Shown here: positions 18,214 through 25,609 of the stretch, piece after piece
Position numbering within the stretch: the stretch's first letter is position 1
Layout of the letters: every line of letters starts with the position of its first letter
From: Bacteroidales bacterium
GTDB lineage: Bacteria; Bacteroidota; Bacteroidia; Bacteroidales; GCA-2748055
Length of the DNA stretch: 45,578 bases
Reading direction: 5' to 3'
Assembly (NCBI GenBank): GCA_021738565.1
Contig: JAIPBT010000036.1
Span: forward strand, 1-45,578
Translations under genes and position numbers: made by a program
The notes under the pieces: model-generated
Databases searched by the model: none
Seen by the model: the letters and a program-made list of their open reading frames with translations, nothing else
Told to the model about the DNA's origin: nothing

Positions 18214-18530
18214 TCGATGATTTCCTTTACAGTGACTGCTCCGACAACATCATCGCCAACCGCAATTAATTGTGAGAACAGATCATTTTTATCAATTTTA
18301 TTCAATTTCAACAGTCCATCCAATTGAATACCTTCGGGTAATAATCCTTCAAAAAACGGTGGGAATTGTGTGAATGTGTAATTTTTCCGGGATGCAGGCA
18401 TTGTCCTGGATACTTCAAGTCCGTCATACCCTTCATGATATTCAAAGATATATTCAGCACCTTGCTTCATTTCACTGAAGATCCCGGCTTCAATTCCATT
18501 TACAAAAACTTTAGCTTTTCTCATTTTCAC
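18210..18530 (-). CDS. HipA N-terminal domain protein (HipS-like)
   Basis: This 106-residue protein is a stand-alone HipA N-terminal domain (Couple_hipA). It shows the family stretches KVFVNGIEAGIFSE near the start, FPPFFEGLLPEG at about 56-67, and LIAVGDDVVGAVTV near the end. In single-chain HipA this domain packs on the kinase; in HipBST the equivalent HipS is the antitoxin. The gene overlaps the upstream HTH gene by 20 bp and the downstream kinase gene by 4 bp, so the three are translationally coupled. ATG 18530 or ATG 18524 could each be the start. A split from a fused hipA by mutation is less likely, because the junction is a clean ATGA overlap with intact ends on both sides. Confidence 0.88.
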   Translation of the reverse strand: MKMRKAKVFVNGIEAGIFSEMKQGAEYIFEYHEGYDGLEVSRTMPASRKNYTFTQFPPFFEGLLPEGIQLDGLLKLNKIDKNDLFSQLIAVGDDVVGAVTVKEIIE

Positions 18531-18750
18531 GAATTTGAGTATTGAGTAACGGACTTGTTAATTTCATCTCAATATTTAAGACTTTCAGTATTTTTCTCAA
18601 TGTATGGAGCTTAACAGTCTCTTTGCCTTTTTCAATATCAAATACAACTGTTTTACCAACACCTGCCAATTCTGCCAATTGCAGTTGGGTAAGTTTTGCA
18701 GCTTTTCGATGCATCTTAATTAGGGTTGCAAATTCTTTTTGTTCTGACAT
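18511..18750 (-). CDS. HipB-like XRE-family repressor
   Basis: This 79-residue DNA-binding protein has an XRE helix-turn-helix over most of its length: LTQLQLAELAGVGKTVVFDI (about 25-44), followed by EKGKETVKLHTLRKILKVL. HipB proteins repress their own operon by binding several operators and join a complex with the toxin. Directly upstream lie three palindromes of the form TTACnG-N6-CnGTAA exactly 61 bp apart, one ending 5 bp from the start codon; these are the obvious binding sites. It is the first gene of the three-gene unit and overlaps the HipS-like gene. The tail ISPLL-like C-terminus is short. Assignment rests on sequence type and context. Confidence 0.88.
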   Translation of the reverse strand: MSEQKEFATLIKMHRKAAKLTQLQLAELAGVGKTVVFDIEKGKETVKLHTLRKILKVLNIEMKLTSPLLNTQIRENEKS

Positions 18751-18754
18751 GTTT

Positions 18755-18894
18755 TTACTGTTATAGCAGTAAATTTAAGTAATTCTTTTATAAAGATCAT
18801 GCTTTTTGCTGTTTTTTACCGCTATAGAGGTGTTTTTTAGCTAAAAGCTCATATTTTACTTTAAAATTTTCGATTTTTACTGCTATAGCGGTAA
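18755..18894 (-). promoter_or_regulatory. Three operators of the hip-like operon, spaced exactly 61 bp
   Basis: Site 1 is TTACTGTTATAGCAGTAA at 18755-18772, site 2 is TTACCGCTATAGAGGTGT at 18816-18833 with a degenerate right half, and site 3 is TTACTGCTATAGCGGTAA at 18877-18894. Starts differ by 61 bp in both intervals, about six helical turns, so bound dimers would lie on the same DNA face. Site 1 nearly touches the start codon. By analogy with HipB of E. coli, which binds several operators and bends DNA, these are autorepression sites. Confidence 0.8.
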
Positions 18895-18991
18895 AAAGCC
18901 GCGTTGGGTTTTCATTTCCCTGGAAATTTAATTGTTCTATTTCCCCGGTATCATGCTCCCGCGATTCATAGTTGAATGCATCCGCCAAAGC

Positions 18992-19171
18992 TCATTGCAC
19001 CGCTGCGCTGAAGCAATCAGCGTAGTGCAGTTCTTTTTGCTGTTCAATGAATGTGATGATATTTTCTGATGTGGTTGAATTAAGCGATCGTCCGGTACCT
19101 GTGGAATCGCATCCCACTGCAACGAATGCGGCAGCGAAGACGATGAAGAAATAGAAAAGCCTGTTTTTCAT
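18992..19171 (-). CDS. Small lipoprotein of 59 residues, possibly truncated
   Basis: An ATG at 19171 opens a frame beginning MKNRLFYFFIVFAAAFVAVG with a lipobox cysteine at position 21 (AVGC), followed by a polar stretch and a helix-like segment, TSENIITFIEQQKELHYADC, and ending at TGA 18992-18994. The signal and lipobox are convincing evidence that this is a gene, although it is too short to match a family I know. After the TGA the same frame stays open for 64 codons more (to 18797), and the first half of that extension (ADAFNYESREHD...) looks protein-like, while the rest runs through the hip operators. The gene could therefore be a longer lipoprotein cut short by one nonsense codon. Confidence 0.55.
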   Translation of the reverse strand: MKNRLFYFFIVFAAAFVAVGCDSTGTGRSLNSTTSENIITFIEQQKELHYADCFSAAVQ

Positions 19172-19482
19172 GTGGTTTATTACTTAAAAGATGGTCAAAG
19201 GTAACATTGTAACTGCTCACAATCAATTTGGTTCGGTTGGTGAGGGGAATTTTATGGGCTTTTGGGGGAGGTTTATTCTTATTTATATGGATCAGTGATA
19301 GAATGCATCATTAACAATTAATGATATGTAATACCAGGATTATAAGTGAGAGGCTGGTCGAAAGAAATGAAAGTTTTATTCTTAAAGGATTAACTGATCA
19401 ATCTGCAACTACCGAAATAATAGTTAAAGATCAGCAAAATATAGATTAATCTTTTAAGAAATCCGTCAGCACTTATTTCCAC
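19172..19482. other. Intergenic region with one doubtful 42-residue ORF
   Basis: This stretch separates the divergent small lipoprotein and the AbiE pair. A frame at 19321-19449 (plus, ATG start, 42 residues, MICNTRIISERLVERNESFI and on) could encode a small protein, but I see no ribosome-binding site, motif or signal in it. Otherwise I see no structure apart from the operator listed next. Confidence 0.35.
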
Positions 19483-19515
19483 TATGTCACAAATATTTAC
19501 TATTTTTGTGACATA
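19483..19515 (+). promoter_or_regulatory. Promoter with overlapping 11-bp inverted repeat of the AbiE pair
   Basis: TATGTCACAAA (19483-19493) and TTTGTGACATA (19505-19515) form a perfect inverted repeat with an 11-bp spacer. The Bacteroidota -7 box TATTTTTG (TAnnTTTG) at 19501-19508 runs into the right arm, so a protein bound here would block transcription. The GTG start of the antitoxin gene is 14 bp beyond the dyad. AbiEi antitoxins of characterised type IV systems repress their own promoter by binding inverted repeats, which fits. Confidence 0.7.
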
Positions 19516-19529
19516 TTTATTTACTAACA

Positions 19530-20147
19530 GTGTCAAAATCAGTACAAAATAGAATCAAGGACAAAATACGTGAAATGCCAAAAGGCAGTATTGTATTTAT
19601 TTCAGATTTTTCTGATTATGGTTCTGATACTGCCATTAGACAGGTGCTACAACGTCTAACTAAAAGTCAGTTCATTATCAGATTATCCCAGGGAATATAT
19701 TATTATCCTAAAACTGATAATATGATTGGAATTGTTTATCCTTCTGCAGAACAGATTGCTGAAGCCATCAAGAATAGGGATCATGCACGAATCATTCCAA
19801 CGGGATCATATGCATCATATACGTTGGGACTGTCTACTCAGTTACCTATGAATGTAGTATACTTGACAGACGGATCACCAAGGAAAATTCAGGTAGGGAA
19901 GCAGAAAATAACATTCAGAAAAACCAGTCCCAAAAACCTTGCTGTTAAACATAATCTAACTTCGTTGATCATACAGGGACTAAAGGAATTAGGTGAGGAA
20001 AACATTGAACCTCATCACTTAAATGAAATAAAAGCAATCATTGAGAAATCTGAAGAAGCAGAGAAAGTAAAAGAAAATATTAAATATGCTCCGGTTTGGG
20101 TTCAAAAACTTGTGCTCAAAATTTTAAACAGAATCAAAAATGAATAA
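19530..20147 (+). CDS. abiEi: AbiEi-like type IV antitoxin (DUF6088)
   Basis: This 205-residue protein begins with GTG. It is the antitoxin and autorepressor of an AbiE-type system. An N-terminal winged helix is visible (about 1-70: IVFISDFSDYGSDTAIRQVL then LTKSQFIIRLSQGIYYYP), followed by the AbiEi-like domain with HARIIPTGSYASYTLGLSTQ and VVYLTDGSPRKIQVG (about 90-130), and a helical tail. The gene overlaps its toxin partner by 8 bp. An inverted repeat covering the promoter lies just upstream. The partner toxin is frameshifted here, so this antitoxin may now act alone as a repressor. DNA is visibly richer in A+T than the glycan locus, consistent with acquisition by transfer. Confidence 0.85.
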   Translation: MSKSVQNRIKDKIREMPKGSIVFISDFSDYGSDTAIRQVLQRLTKSQFIIRLSQGIYYYPKTDNMIGIVYPSAEQIAEAIKNRDHARIIPTGSYASYTLGLSTQLPMNVVYLTDGSPRKIQVGKQKITFRKTSPKNLAVKHNLTSLIIQGLKELGEENIEPHHLNEIKAIIEKSEEAEKVKENIKYAPVWVQKLVLKILNRIKNE

Positions 20148-21124
20148 TTGGCTATTATTAAAAAGAAAACAACAAGTCGATCTTTATAATCAGGTAGGTG
20201 CAGAAACGGGTTTGCCTTCATTTGCAATTGAAAAAGATGCCTGGGTGACACTCGTGTTACGGATGTTATTTTCCTCGAAAATTAGTGATTACATCGTCTT
20301 CAAAGGAGGGACATCGTTAAGTAAGGTGTATAATCTTATCGAGAGATTTTCAGAAGATGTTGACCTTGCAATTGACAGGACATATTTTGGATTTGAAGAT
20401 GAATTAACGAAAGGAGATATCAGAAGACTAAGAAGAAGATCACATGATTTTGCTTTCAATGACTTGCCAAAGATTTTAAGGACACAATTTGATGAATATG
20501 GGGTCGATTCAAAATTGTATGAAATAGTTGTTCCGAATACAGAAATTTCAGATCAAGACCCTGAAATAGTACATATAAATTACAAATCCGTTTTTTCAGA
20601 AGAAGCCTACTTACCCAACAGAGTTCAAGTTGAAATCGGAGCAAGATCATTAAATAAACCATTTGATCGCAAAAGGATCAAGTCGCTTATTGATACAGTT
20701 TTTCCAGAATCCACATTTCTGGAAAGACCCTTTGAAGTAAAATCAATAATTCCTCAAAAAACTTTTTTGGAGAAGATGATACTGCTACACGAAGAATTTC
20801 AAAAGCCAAAGGGTAAAATAAGATCTTTTCAGAATGTCCCGGCACCTATTTGATATCTTTAAAATATCAAAATCAGGGTTCGGAAGATCAGCGTTAAAAG
20901 ATGGCCAGCTGTTTAGGAAAATATGCAATCATAGGAAAGTATTCACTCCAATAAAAGGAGTTGACTACAATAACTTAATCCTTCAGGATTTAAACTTTCT
21001 GCCTGCAGGATATCTTTCTGAAAAGTATAAATCAGATTATCAGGATATGAGGGCAAATATGATCTATGGTGAAAGTCCTGAATTTGATTTAATTATCGAA
21101 CATCTCAGCAAAATAGTTAACTAA
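20140..21124 (+). pseudogene. abiEii: AbiEii-like nucleotidyltransferase toxin, frameshifted
   Basis: AbiEii toxins are nucleotidyltransferases that pair with AbiEi and act in phage exclusion. The first segment (20140-20853) carries the catalytic motifs VFKGGTSLSKVY (about residues 53-64) and SEDVDLAID (71-79, Asp73 and Asp75), plus FLEKMILLHEEFQKPKGKIR. It then runs out of frame and stops at 20851-20853. The next frame (20834-21124) continues with MSRHLFDIFKIS and on to LIIEHLSKIVN, the expected C-terminus. Removing one T from the TTTT run at 20826-20829 joins both parts into a protein of about 327 residues, the normal size. Either the toxin has been inactivated by a one-base insertion, the read is wrong at the homopolymer, or slippage restores the frame at low level. 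Confidence 0.85.
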
Positions 21125-21431
21125 TCGGAACACCTATTTTTCACCCCAACTCATGGCATTTTGTTATTGTCAAAAGATGGGGCAACTATAGAAAATAGCA
21201 GCCCTTAACGTTCGCATAACGAACCCCTAACGTTCACGCAGTGAACTCCTAACCCTCCACCCAAGAACACTAAATCTGCTTTCCCCTTGACTTTTTCCTC
21301 AAAATTGCCGTAATTTTGTTTAAGCCTGTGGTAGAATGGAATAACTAAAAATCTTGAATCATCATTAGACTGCCTGTTGGCTATAATACCGACAGACCAA
21401 TCCGAATTCAGGAAACTAATAATTAATCGAT
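21125..21431. other. Intergenic region with two tandem hairpins
   Basis: Within this gap two short hairpins follow each other with a 22-bp period: GTTCG-N5-CGAAC at 21210-21224 and GTTCAC-GCA-GTGAAC at 21232-21246. Each is preceded by TAAC (CTTAAC or CCTAAC), and the second is followed by TCCTAACC. The arrangement is a small repeat of unknown kind. I see no gene in the gap, and no clear promoter for the DUF3800 gene. Confidence 0.5.
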
Positions 21432-22271
21432 ATGCAATTCGTATACATTGATGAAAGTGGAACAGGTGATGAACTCATAGCTGTAATGGTTGGTGTGATT
21501 GCAGATTCCTACAGGATGAGACTAACCAAAGAGCATTGGAGTAATTTATTATCGGACTTAAGTGAGATTATTGGCAGAGATATAGATGAGATTCATACAA
21601 GGGATTTTTATTCAGGAAACAGTCCATGGCGAGACTTAAATGGCCCACAAAGGAGTGAGATTATAACCAAGATTTTCAATTGGTTAAGGGAGAGAAAACA
21701 TTCAATTGTATATACTGCTGTTGATAAAACTAAGTTTTACGAAGAAATTAATGATGAGGAAAAATATAATGACATTTCAACAATATGGAGATTTATGGCA
21801 TTTCATATAACTCTTTCTCTTCAAAAAAGATTTCAAGGAGCAATAAAAGGGAAAAAAGATAGAAAAGTAAATTCTAAAGGGTCTTGTGTTCTAATTTTCG
21901 ACAATGAACACAGAGAGGAATCAAGATTTACGGAACTTATACTTAATTCACCTGACTGGTCAGATTCATATTATCAGAAAAAAGAGAAACAGCAAAAATT
22001 AAATCAAATTATTGATGTGCCACATGTTGTTGATTCAAAACAAGTTGGATTAATTCAACTGGCTGATTTTATTTGTTTCTTCGTAAGGAAACATATTAAG
22101 TTACAAATGGGAATAGTCGAACCTGCATATCGTAATGAAGTAGAGAAAGTTGAATCATGGACTGAGCTAATATTAAATCATTCAATACCAAAAAATAATA
22201 TTTTTATGAGCAGAGGAAGATGTGATTGTGCGGAATTATTTTACAAATATGCACCTGAGACATTAAAATAA
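21432..22271 (+). CDS. DUF3800 domain protein
   Basis: This 279-residue protein starts MQFVYIDESGTGDELIAVMV, the hallmark YIDESG motif of DUF3800, a family with a predicted RNase H-like fold and often found in defence islands and mobile regions. Other family features are the acidic DNEHRE stretch at about 157-162 and QLADFICFFVRKH at about 212-224, where the final conserved Asp sits. The length is normal. It stands alone, with about 300 bp of empty DNA upstream and about 110 bp before the PIN fragment. Its location next to the AbiE pair supports a defence or stress role, but no function is established for the family. Confidence 0.85.
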   Translation: MQFVYIDESGTGDELIAVMVGVIADSYRMRLTKEHWSNLLSDLSEIIGRDIDEIHTRDFYSGNSPWRDLNGPQRSEIITKIFNWLRERKHSIVYTAVDKTKFYEEINDEEKYNDISTIWRFMAFHITLSLQKRFQGAIKGKKDRKVNSKGSCVLIFDNEHREESRFTELILNSPDWSDSYYQKKEKQQKLNQIIDVPHVVDSKQVGLIQLADFICFFVRKHIKLQMGIVEPAYRNEVEKVESWTELILNHSIPKNNIFMSRGRCDCAELFYKYAPETLK

Positions 22272-22385
22272 TAATGGGATGAAAAAAGTACTACAGCAAT
22301 CGTAGGCGGCTGATCCGCCGCGGCTGACCAGTGCACCTCTCACAGTTCTCCGCCGTAATGAAATAAAGTCGGGACAGGTTAAACA

Positions 22386-22625
22386 ATGGAAAAGAGCGTG
22401 GTAGTGAATCTGATAATTGACACAAAAATTATCATCTCCTCCTTAATAACTCCACGGAGCAATTTATCAAAACTTATATTCCATGATCTCATAAGATTGA
22501 GATTCATTGCTCCTTCCTTTATGTTTGAGGAGATTCTTAATAAATATGAGAAAACTTATATCACTCCCAGCGATTGTATATTGCATTTTACCAATCTATC
22601 TCTTATATTTAGTGCTTGTCAATAA
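22386..22625 (+). pseudogene. Truncated PIN-domain protein
   Basis: The 79-residue frame begins with the front of a PIN nuclease domain: LIIDTKIIISSLITPRS, with the first catalytic Asp of the fold at about residue 13, then LIRLRFIAPSFMFEEILNKYEK with the conserved Glu region. Normal PIN proteins of this kind are about 130-140 residues and carry further acidic residues (Asp/Asp) in the second half. Here the frame ends in ITPSDCILHFTNLSLIFSACQ without them, and a hairpin follows 20 bp later. I read it as a PIN gene broken by a deletion or insertion. A short active variant is unlikely because the active site is incomplete. Confidence 0.65.
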
Positions 22626-22643
22626 AATTGGAGAGCAAAGCGC

Positions 22644-22703
22644 GCAAAAATCTTAAACCGCAGTATCCGCCGACGAACGGATTCGAGGATTTAAGATTTT
22701 TGC
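22644..22703. repeat. Nested inverted repeat, 60 bp
   Basis: GCAAAAATCTTAAA (22644-22657) is the exact reverse complement of 22690-22703. Inside it, ATCCG (22665-22669) pairs with CGGAT (22678-22682) around an 8-nt loop, with two 7-nt unpaired sides between. The symmetric layout suggests a folded RNA, a bidirectional terminator or a small REP/MITE-like element at the edge of the island. No transposase is near. Confidence 0.6.
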
Positions 22704-22806
22704 AGCAATGCAGCTATCGGACTTTATGGACAGACACTATTTAGTTGTCAAATACTTGATGCTGAAGACAAACATAAACAGGTTAAAAATTTCAAACCCC
22801 AAATCC

Positions 22807-23481
22807 ATGAATAAAAAAATCACAGCCACCCATCTATCCATCGCCCTGATCGCCGGATCGATCTGGGGATTCACGGAAGTTGCACTTGGAGCCGGACTGA
22901 GAAGCTGTGCCCACCTGGTATCAGGTTCCCTGATGACCGGCGTGGCATTGTTCTTCATTGCCGGAACATGGTCTGCAACCCGGAACATCCTGGTCCCGCT
23001 GCTCACCGTCCTTATTGCCTCGATATTTAAGCTCTTCGATGCCGCATTGCTCTCCCTGCCGGTCATGTCGGGCGCAATAGGAAATCCGGTCTTTGCTTTT
23101 ATCCTGGAGGGACTCGCGTTCGTTGCCCTTATAATGCTGTTCCGGAATATCAAATGGAAAAGATCATCCGCTGTATTGCTGGGTGCCGGAACCGCCATGA
23201 TTGCAGTTGGGCTTTTTCCCCTGGTTAAATTCGCAACCGGTGTTCCTGCATGCATTTACCCGAATACAAGCATTCCACTGTCAATTTATTTCAGTCCAAT
23301 AGCCATAGCCTTTTCAGCCCTGACCGTACCCCTGGGCCTGTTTGCGGGTGCCCGGTTCTCCGGGCGATATGAAGATTTTATGACAAACGTTCAGAACAGG
23401 CTCACCAAACACATTCTACCACCTGCAACCGCAGGCATTTTCCTCGTAATGCTGTTAGCTTTCAGGACATTGGTCTCTTAA
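22807..23481 (+). CDS. Integral membrane protein of the molybdenum hydroxylase operon
   Basis: This 224-residue protein begins at ATG 22807 (MNKKITATHLSIALIAGSIW) and has about six hydrophobic segments. The compact shape and the first segment AGSIWGFTEVALGAGLRS remind me of ECF-type small-molecule uptake proteins, but I cannot assign it to a family. The stop overlaps the start of the XdhC-MobA gene (TAATG), so it is translated with the operon. It could supply a substrate, molybdate or another factor to the oxidoreductase, or take up a related metabolite. An in-frame start at 22708 would run through the inverted repeat region and is not favoured. Confidence 0.75.
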   Translation: MNKKITATHLSIALIAGSIWGFTEVALGAGLRSCAHLVSGSLMTGVALFFIAGTWSATRNILVPLLTVLIASIFKLFDAALLSLPVMSGAIGNPVFAFILEGLAFVALIMLFRNIKWKRSSAVLLGAGTAMIAVGLFPLVKFATGVPACIYPNTSIPLSIYFSPIAIAFSALTVPLGLFAGARFSGRYEDFMTNVQNRLTKHILPPATAGIFLVMLLAFRTLVS

Positions 23482-25118
23482 TGTTGAAAAATATCTATAA
23501 AATACTACCGGATCATGCGGGCCGGACCAACAGGTTTTGCCTGGCAACACTTGTGGCCACCAGTGGATCAACACCACAGGTTCCGGGCTCCTCTGCAGTT
23601 TTTTCGGAACAGGGACTTCTAACCGGGACCCTGGGTGGAGGCATCCTGGAAGGAGATGCCGAAAAAAAAGCCATCGAATCGATCCGGTCCGGAAAATACC
23701 GCCTGTATGAGTTTCTCCTGGATGCCGACATCAATGACAAGGAGGGCGCCCTCTGCGGTGGAAGCGCAACGATCCTGATCGATCCGGATCCCGGAATGCA
23801 TATCGACTGTTTTCGGGATATGTCCCGCTCACTGGATAAAGGCAAACCGGGACTCATGATCACCATCATAAGGGATAAAGCCGCATCGCCTATCCTCAAA
23901 TCCTGGCAGGAAAGCGATCACCTGAGACCTGCGGAGCTTCCAGGGGAATGGCCGGGGATTGAAAAGACCTTCACTTCCTGCATGAAAACAGGCGATTGCA
24001 TCAATCTGAAGAATGAAGATGGAGACCTGCTGTTCAGCGAACCCATCTTCCCGGTACCAAAATTGTATATTGCAGGGGCCGGACACATTGGGAAAGCCCT
24101 CTCACACCAGGGCCGCCTACTGGATTTTGAGGTAACGGTTATCGACGACCGCGCAGAATTTGCCAACAGTGAAAACATCCCGGATGCCGATCACATCATC
24201 GCAAAGCCCATCGGTGAGGCGATGTCAGAGATCCCCAAATCAAAGGATACCTATATCGTAATTGTGACCCGCGGCCATCAGGACGATGCAGATGCACTGA
24301 AGGCATGTATCAGTCATGATATCCCCTACATAGGTATGATCGGCAGCAGGAAAAAGATCCGGACGCTGAAGGAGAAGTTCCTCATGGAGGGCTGGTCAAC
24401 CCGGGAAGAATTTGAAAGGGTACATGCACCCATAGGCATCGAGATCGGTTCGATAAGTGTCCAGGAGATCGCCCTCAGTATATCCGCCCAGCTGGTACAG
24501 GTAAGGGCTGCAATCCGCAGGGGAAAGAAAAGAGAGATCATTGCTTCCGTCATTCTTGCCGCAGGGGAATCCAGGCGGATGGGAGAATCGAAAATGTTGT
24601 TGCCATTCGGGAATTCAACCATCATCGGGACCGTGATCAGTAATGCACTAAACGCGGTAAGTGACCATGTACGAGTGGTGCTCGGGGCAGATGCTGACGC
24701 CATTGATGAAAGCATCGCCGGGCTCAAGGTGGAAAAGGTAATCAACAGGGATTTCCGCAACGGTATGCTCTCCTCTGTCCAGGCAGGTATACGGTCCCTT
24801 CCCGCAGAAACAACTGCGGTCATGATCCTGCTCGGGGACCAGCCCATGATCTCAGCCGGAATAATGGACAGGGTGATAGAGCGATATAAGCGATCAGAAA
24901 AAGACATCATTATTGCATCAGTGGATGGCATGAGAGGTCATCCGATGATCTTCAATGCAAAATATATTCCTGAGATCCTTTCCTATGGAAGGGAACATTC
25001 GCTTAGGGACCTTCCCGGAAAACATCCCGGAGAAGTGGAAGAACTGGAAACCGGGAACCCGGAGATCCTGCGGGATATCGATACTCCGCATGATTATAAA
25101 AATGAATTTAATAATTGA
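23481..25118 (+). CDS. xdhC: XdhC-MobA fusion for molybdenum cofactor maturation
   Basis: This 545-residue protein joins two functions usually on separate chains. Residues of about 10-110 are the XdhC/CoxI N-terminal domain (CLATLVATSGSTPQVPGSSA, GTLGGGILEGDAEKKA). Residues of about 190-330 are the XdhC Rossmann domain (LYIAGAGHIGKALSHQG, YIGMIGSRKKI). From about 352 to the end is a MobA/MocA-like nucleotidyltransferase (VILAAGESRRMGESKMLLPFG, then MILLGDQPMIS). XdhC binds and sulfurates the cofactor for molybdenum hydroxylases; MocA adds cytidine to it. The fusion should therefore finish and deliver the cofactor to the large subunit two genes downstream. It overlaps the upstream gene by one base. 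Assignment is firm. Confidence 0.92.
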   Translation: MLKNIYKILPDHAGRTNRFCLATLVATSGSTPQVPGSSAVFSEQGLLTGTLGGGILEGDAEKKAIESIRSGKYRLYEFLLDADINDKEGALCGGSATILIDPDPGMHIDCFRDMSRSLDKGKPGLMITIIRDKAASPILKSWQESDHLRPAELPGEWPGIEKTFTSCMKTGDCINLKNEDGDLLFSEPIFPVPKLYIAGAGHIGKALSHQGRLLDFEVTVIDDRAEFANSENIPDADHIIAKPIGEAMSEIPKSKDTYIVIVTRGHQDDADALKACISHDIPYIGMIGSRKKIRTLKEKFLMEGWSTREEFERVHAPIGIEIGSISVQEIALSISAQLVQVRAAIRRGKKREIIASVILAAGESRRMGESKMLLPFGNSTIIGTVISNALNAVSDHVRVVLGADADAIDESIAGLKVEKVINRDFRNGMLSSVQAGIRSLPAETTAVMILLGDQPMISAGIMDRVIERYKRSEKDIIIASVDGMRGHPMIFNAKYIPEILSYGREHSLRDLPGKHPGEVEELETGNPEILRDIDTPHDYKNEFNN

Positions 25119-25123
25119 TAGTT

Positions 25124-25609
25124 ATGATTAAAACCATACAATTTGAGATCAATGGAAAACCGGCTGAGCTTACACTGGATCCGAATACCATCCTGATGTG
25201 GGCCATCCGGAATGACCTGAAACTCACTGGAACGAAATTCGGCTGCGGCATGGGATTCTGTGGCGCCTGTACCGTGATCATGGACGGTGAACCGGTACGG
25301 TCGTGCATGCTTCCGTTGAGCGATGTTGCCGGGAAGAAATTGCTGACCATTGAGGGACTCGAACAGGACGGTCTGCTGCATCCCATACAGAAAGCATTTG
25401 TGGAACATGATGCCTTACAATGCGGATTCTGTACGCCGGGCATGATCATGAAAATTTACAGCTTGCTGATCGTAAATCCGGAACCTACCCGGCAGGAAGT
25501 ACTGGATGCACTGGCAGAAAACTACTGCCGCTGCAGTGCATATAAACAGATCATCCAGGCCGTTCAAACGGCCGGAAAAGAAATGATGAAAGGAGGAGTG
25601 AAGGTATGA
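25124..25609 (+). CDS. [2Fe-2S] subunit of a xanthine dehydrogenase-family oxidoreductase
   Basis: This 161-residue electron-transfer subunit carries two [2Fe-2S] clusters. The plant ferredoxin-type cluster is bound by Cys41, Cys46, Cys49 and Cys61 (CGMGFCGAC, then C after 11 residues). The second cluster is bound by Cys100, Cys103, Cys135 and Cys137 (CGFC and CRC). Length and motifs match the small subunits of IorA/CoxS type. The start ATG 25124 is 5 bp beyond the upstream stop; TTG 25115 is an alternative. The end overlaps the large-subunit gene by ATGA. The start codon choice places the first beta strand correctly (TIQFEINGKPAEL). Confidence 0.95.
   Translation: MIKTIQFEINGKPAELTLDPNTILMWAIRNDLKLTGTKFGCGMGFCGACTVIMDGEPVRSCMLPLSDVAGKKLLTIEGLEQDGLLHPIQKAFVEHDALQCGFCTPGMIMKIYSLLIVNPEPTRQEVLDALAENYCRCSAYKQIIQAVQTAGKEMMKGGVKV

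Noticed and set aside
18797-18988. Open frame of 63 codons upstream of the hip-like operon
   Set aside because: It has only a TTG start and passes through two of the three operators; I treat it as the untranslated continuation of the small lipoprotein frame.
22305-22319. GGCGG-N5-CCGCC hairpin after the DUF3800 gene as terminator
   Set aside because: The stem is short and no T tract follows.
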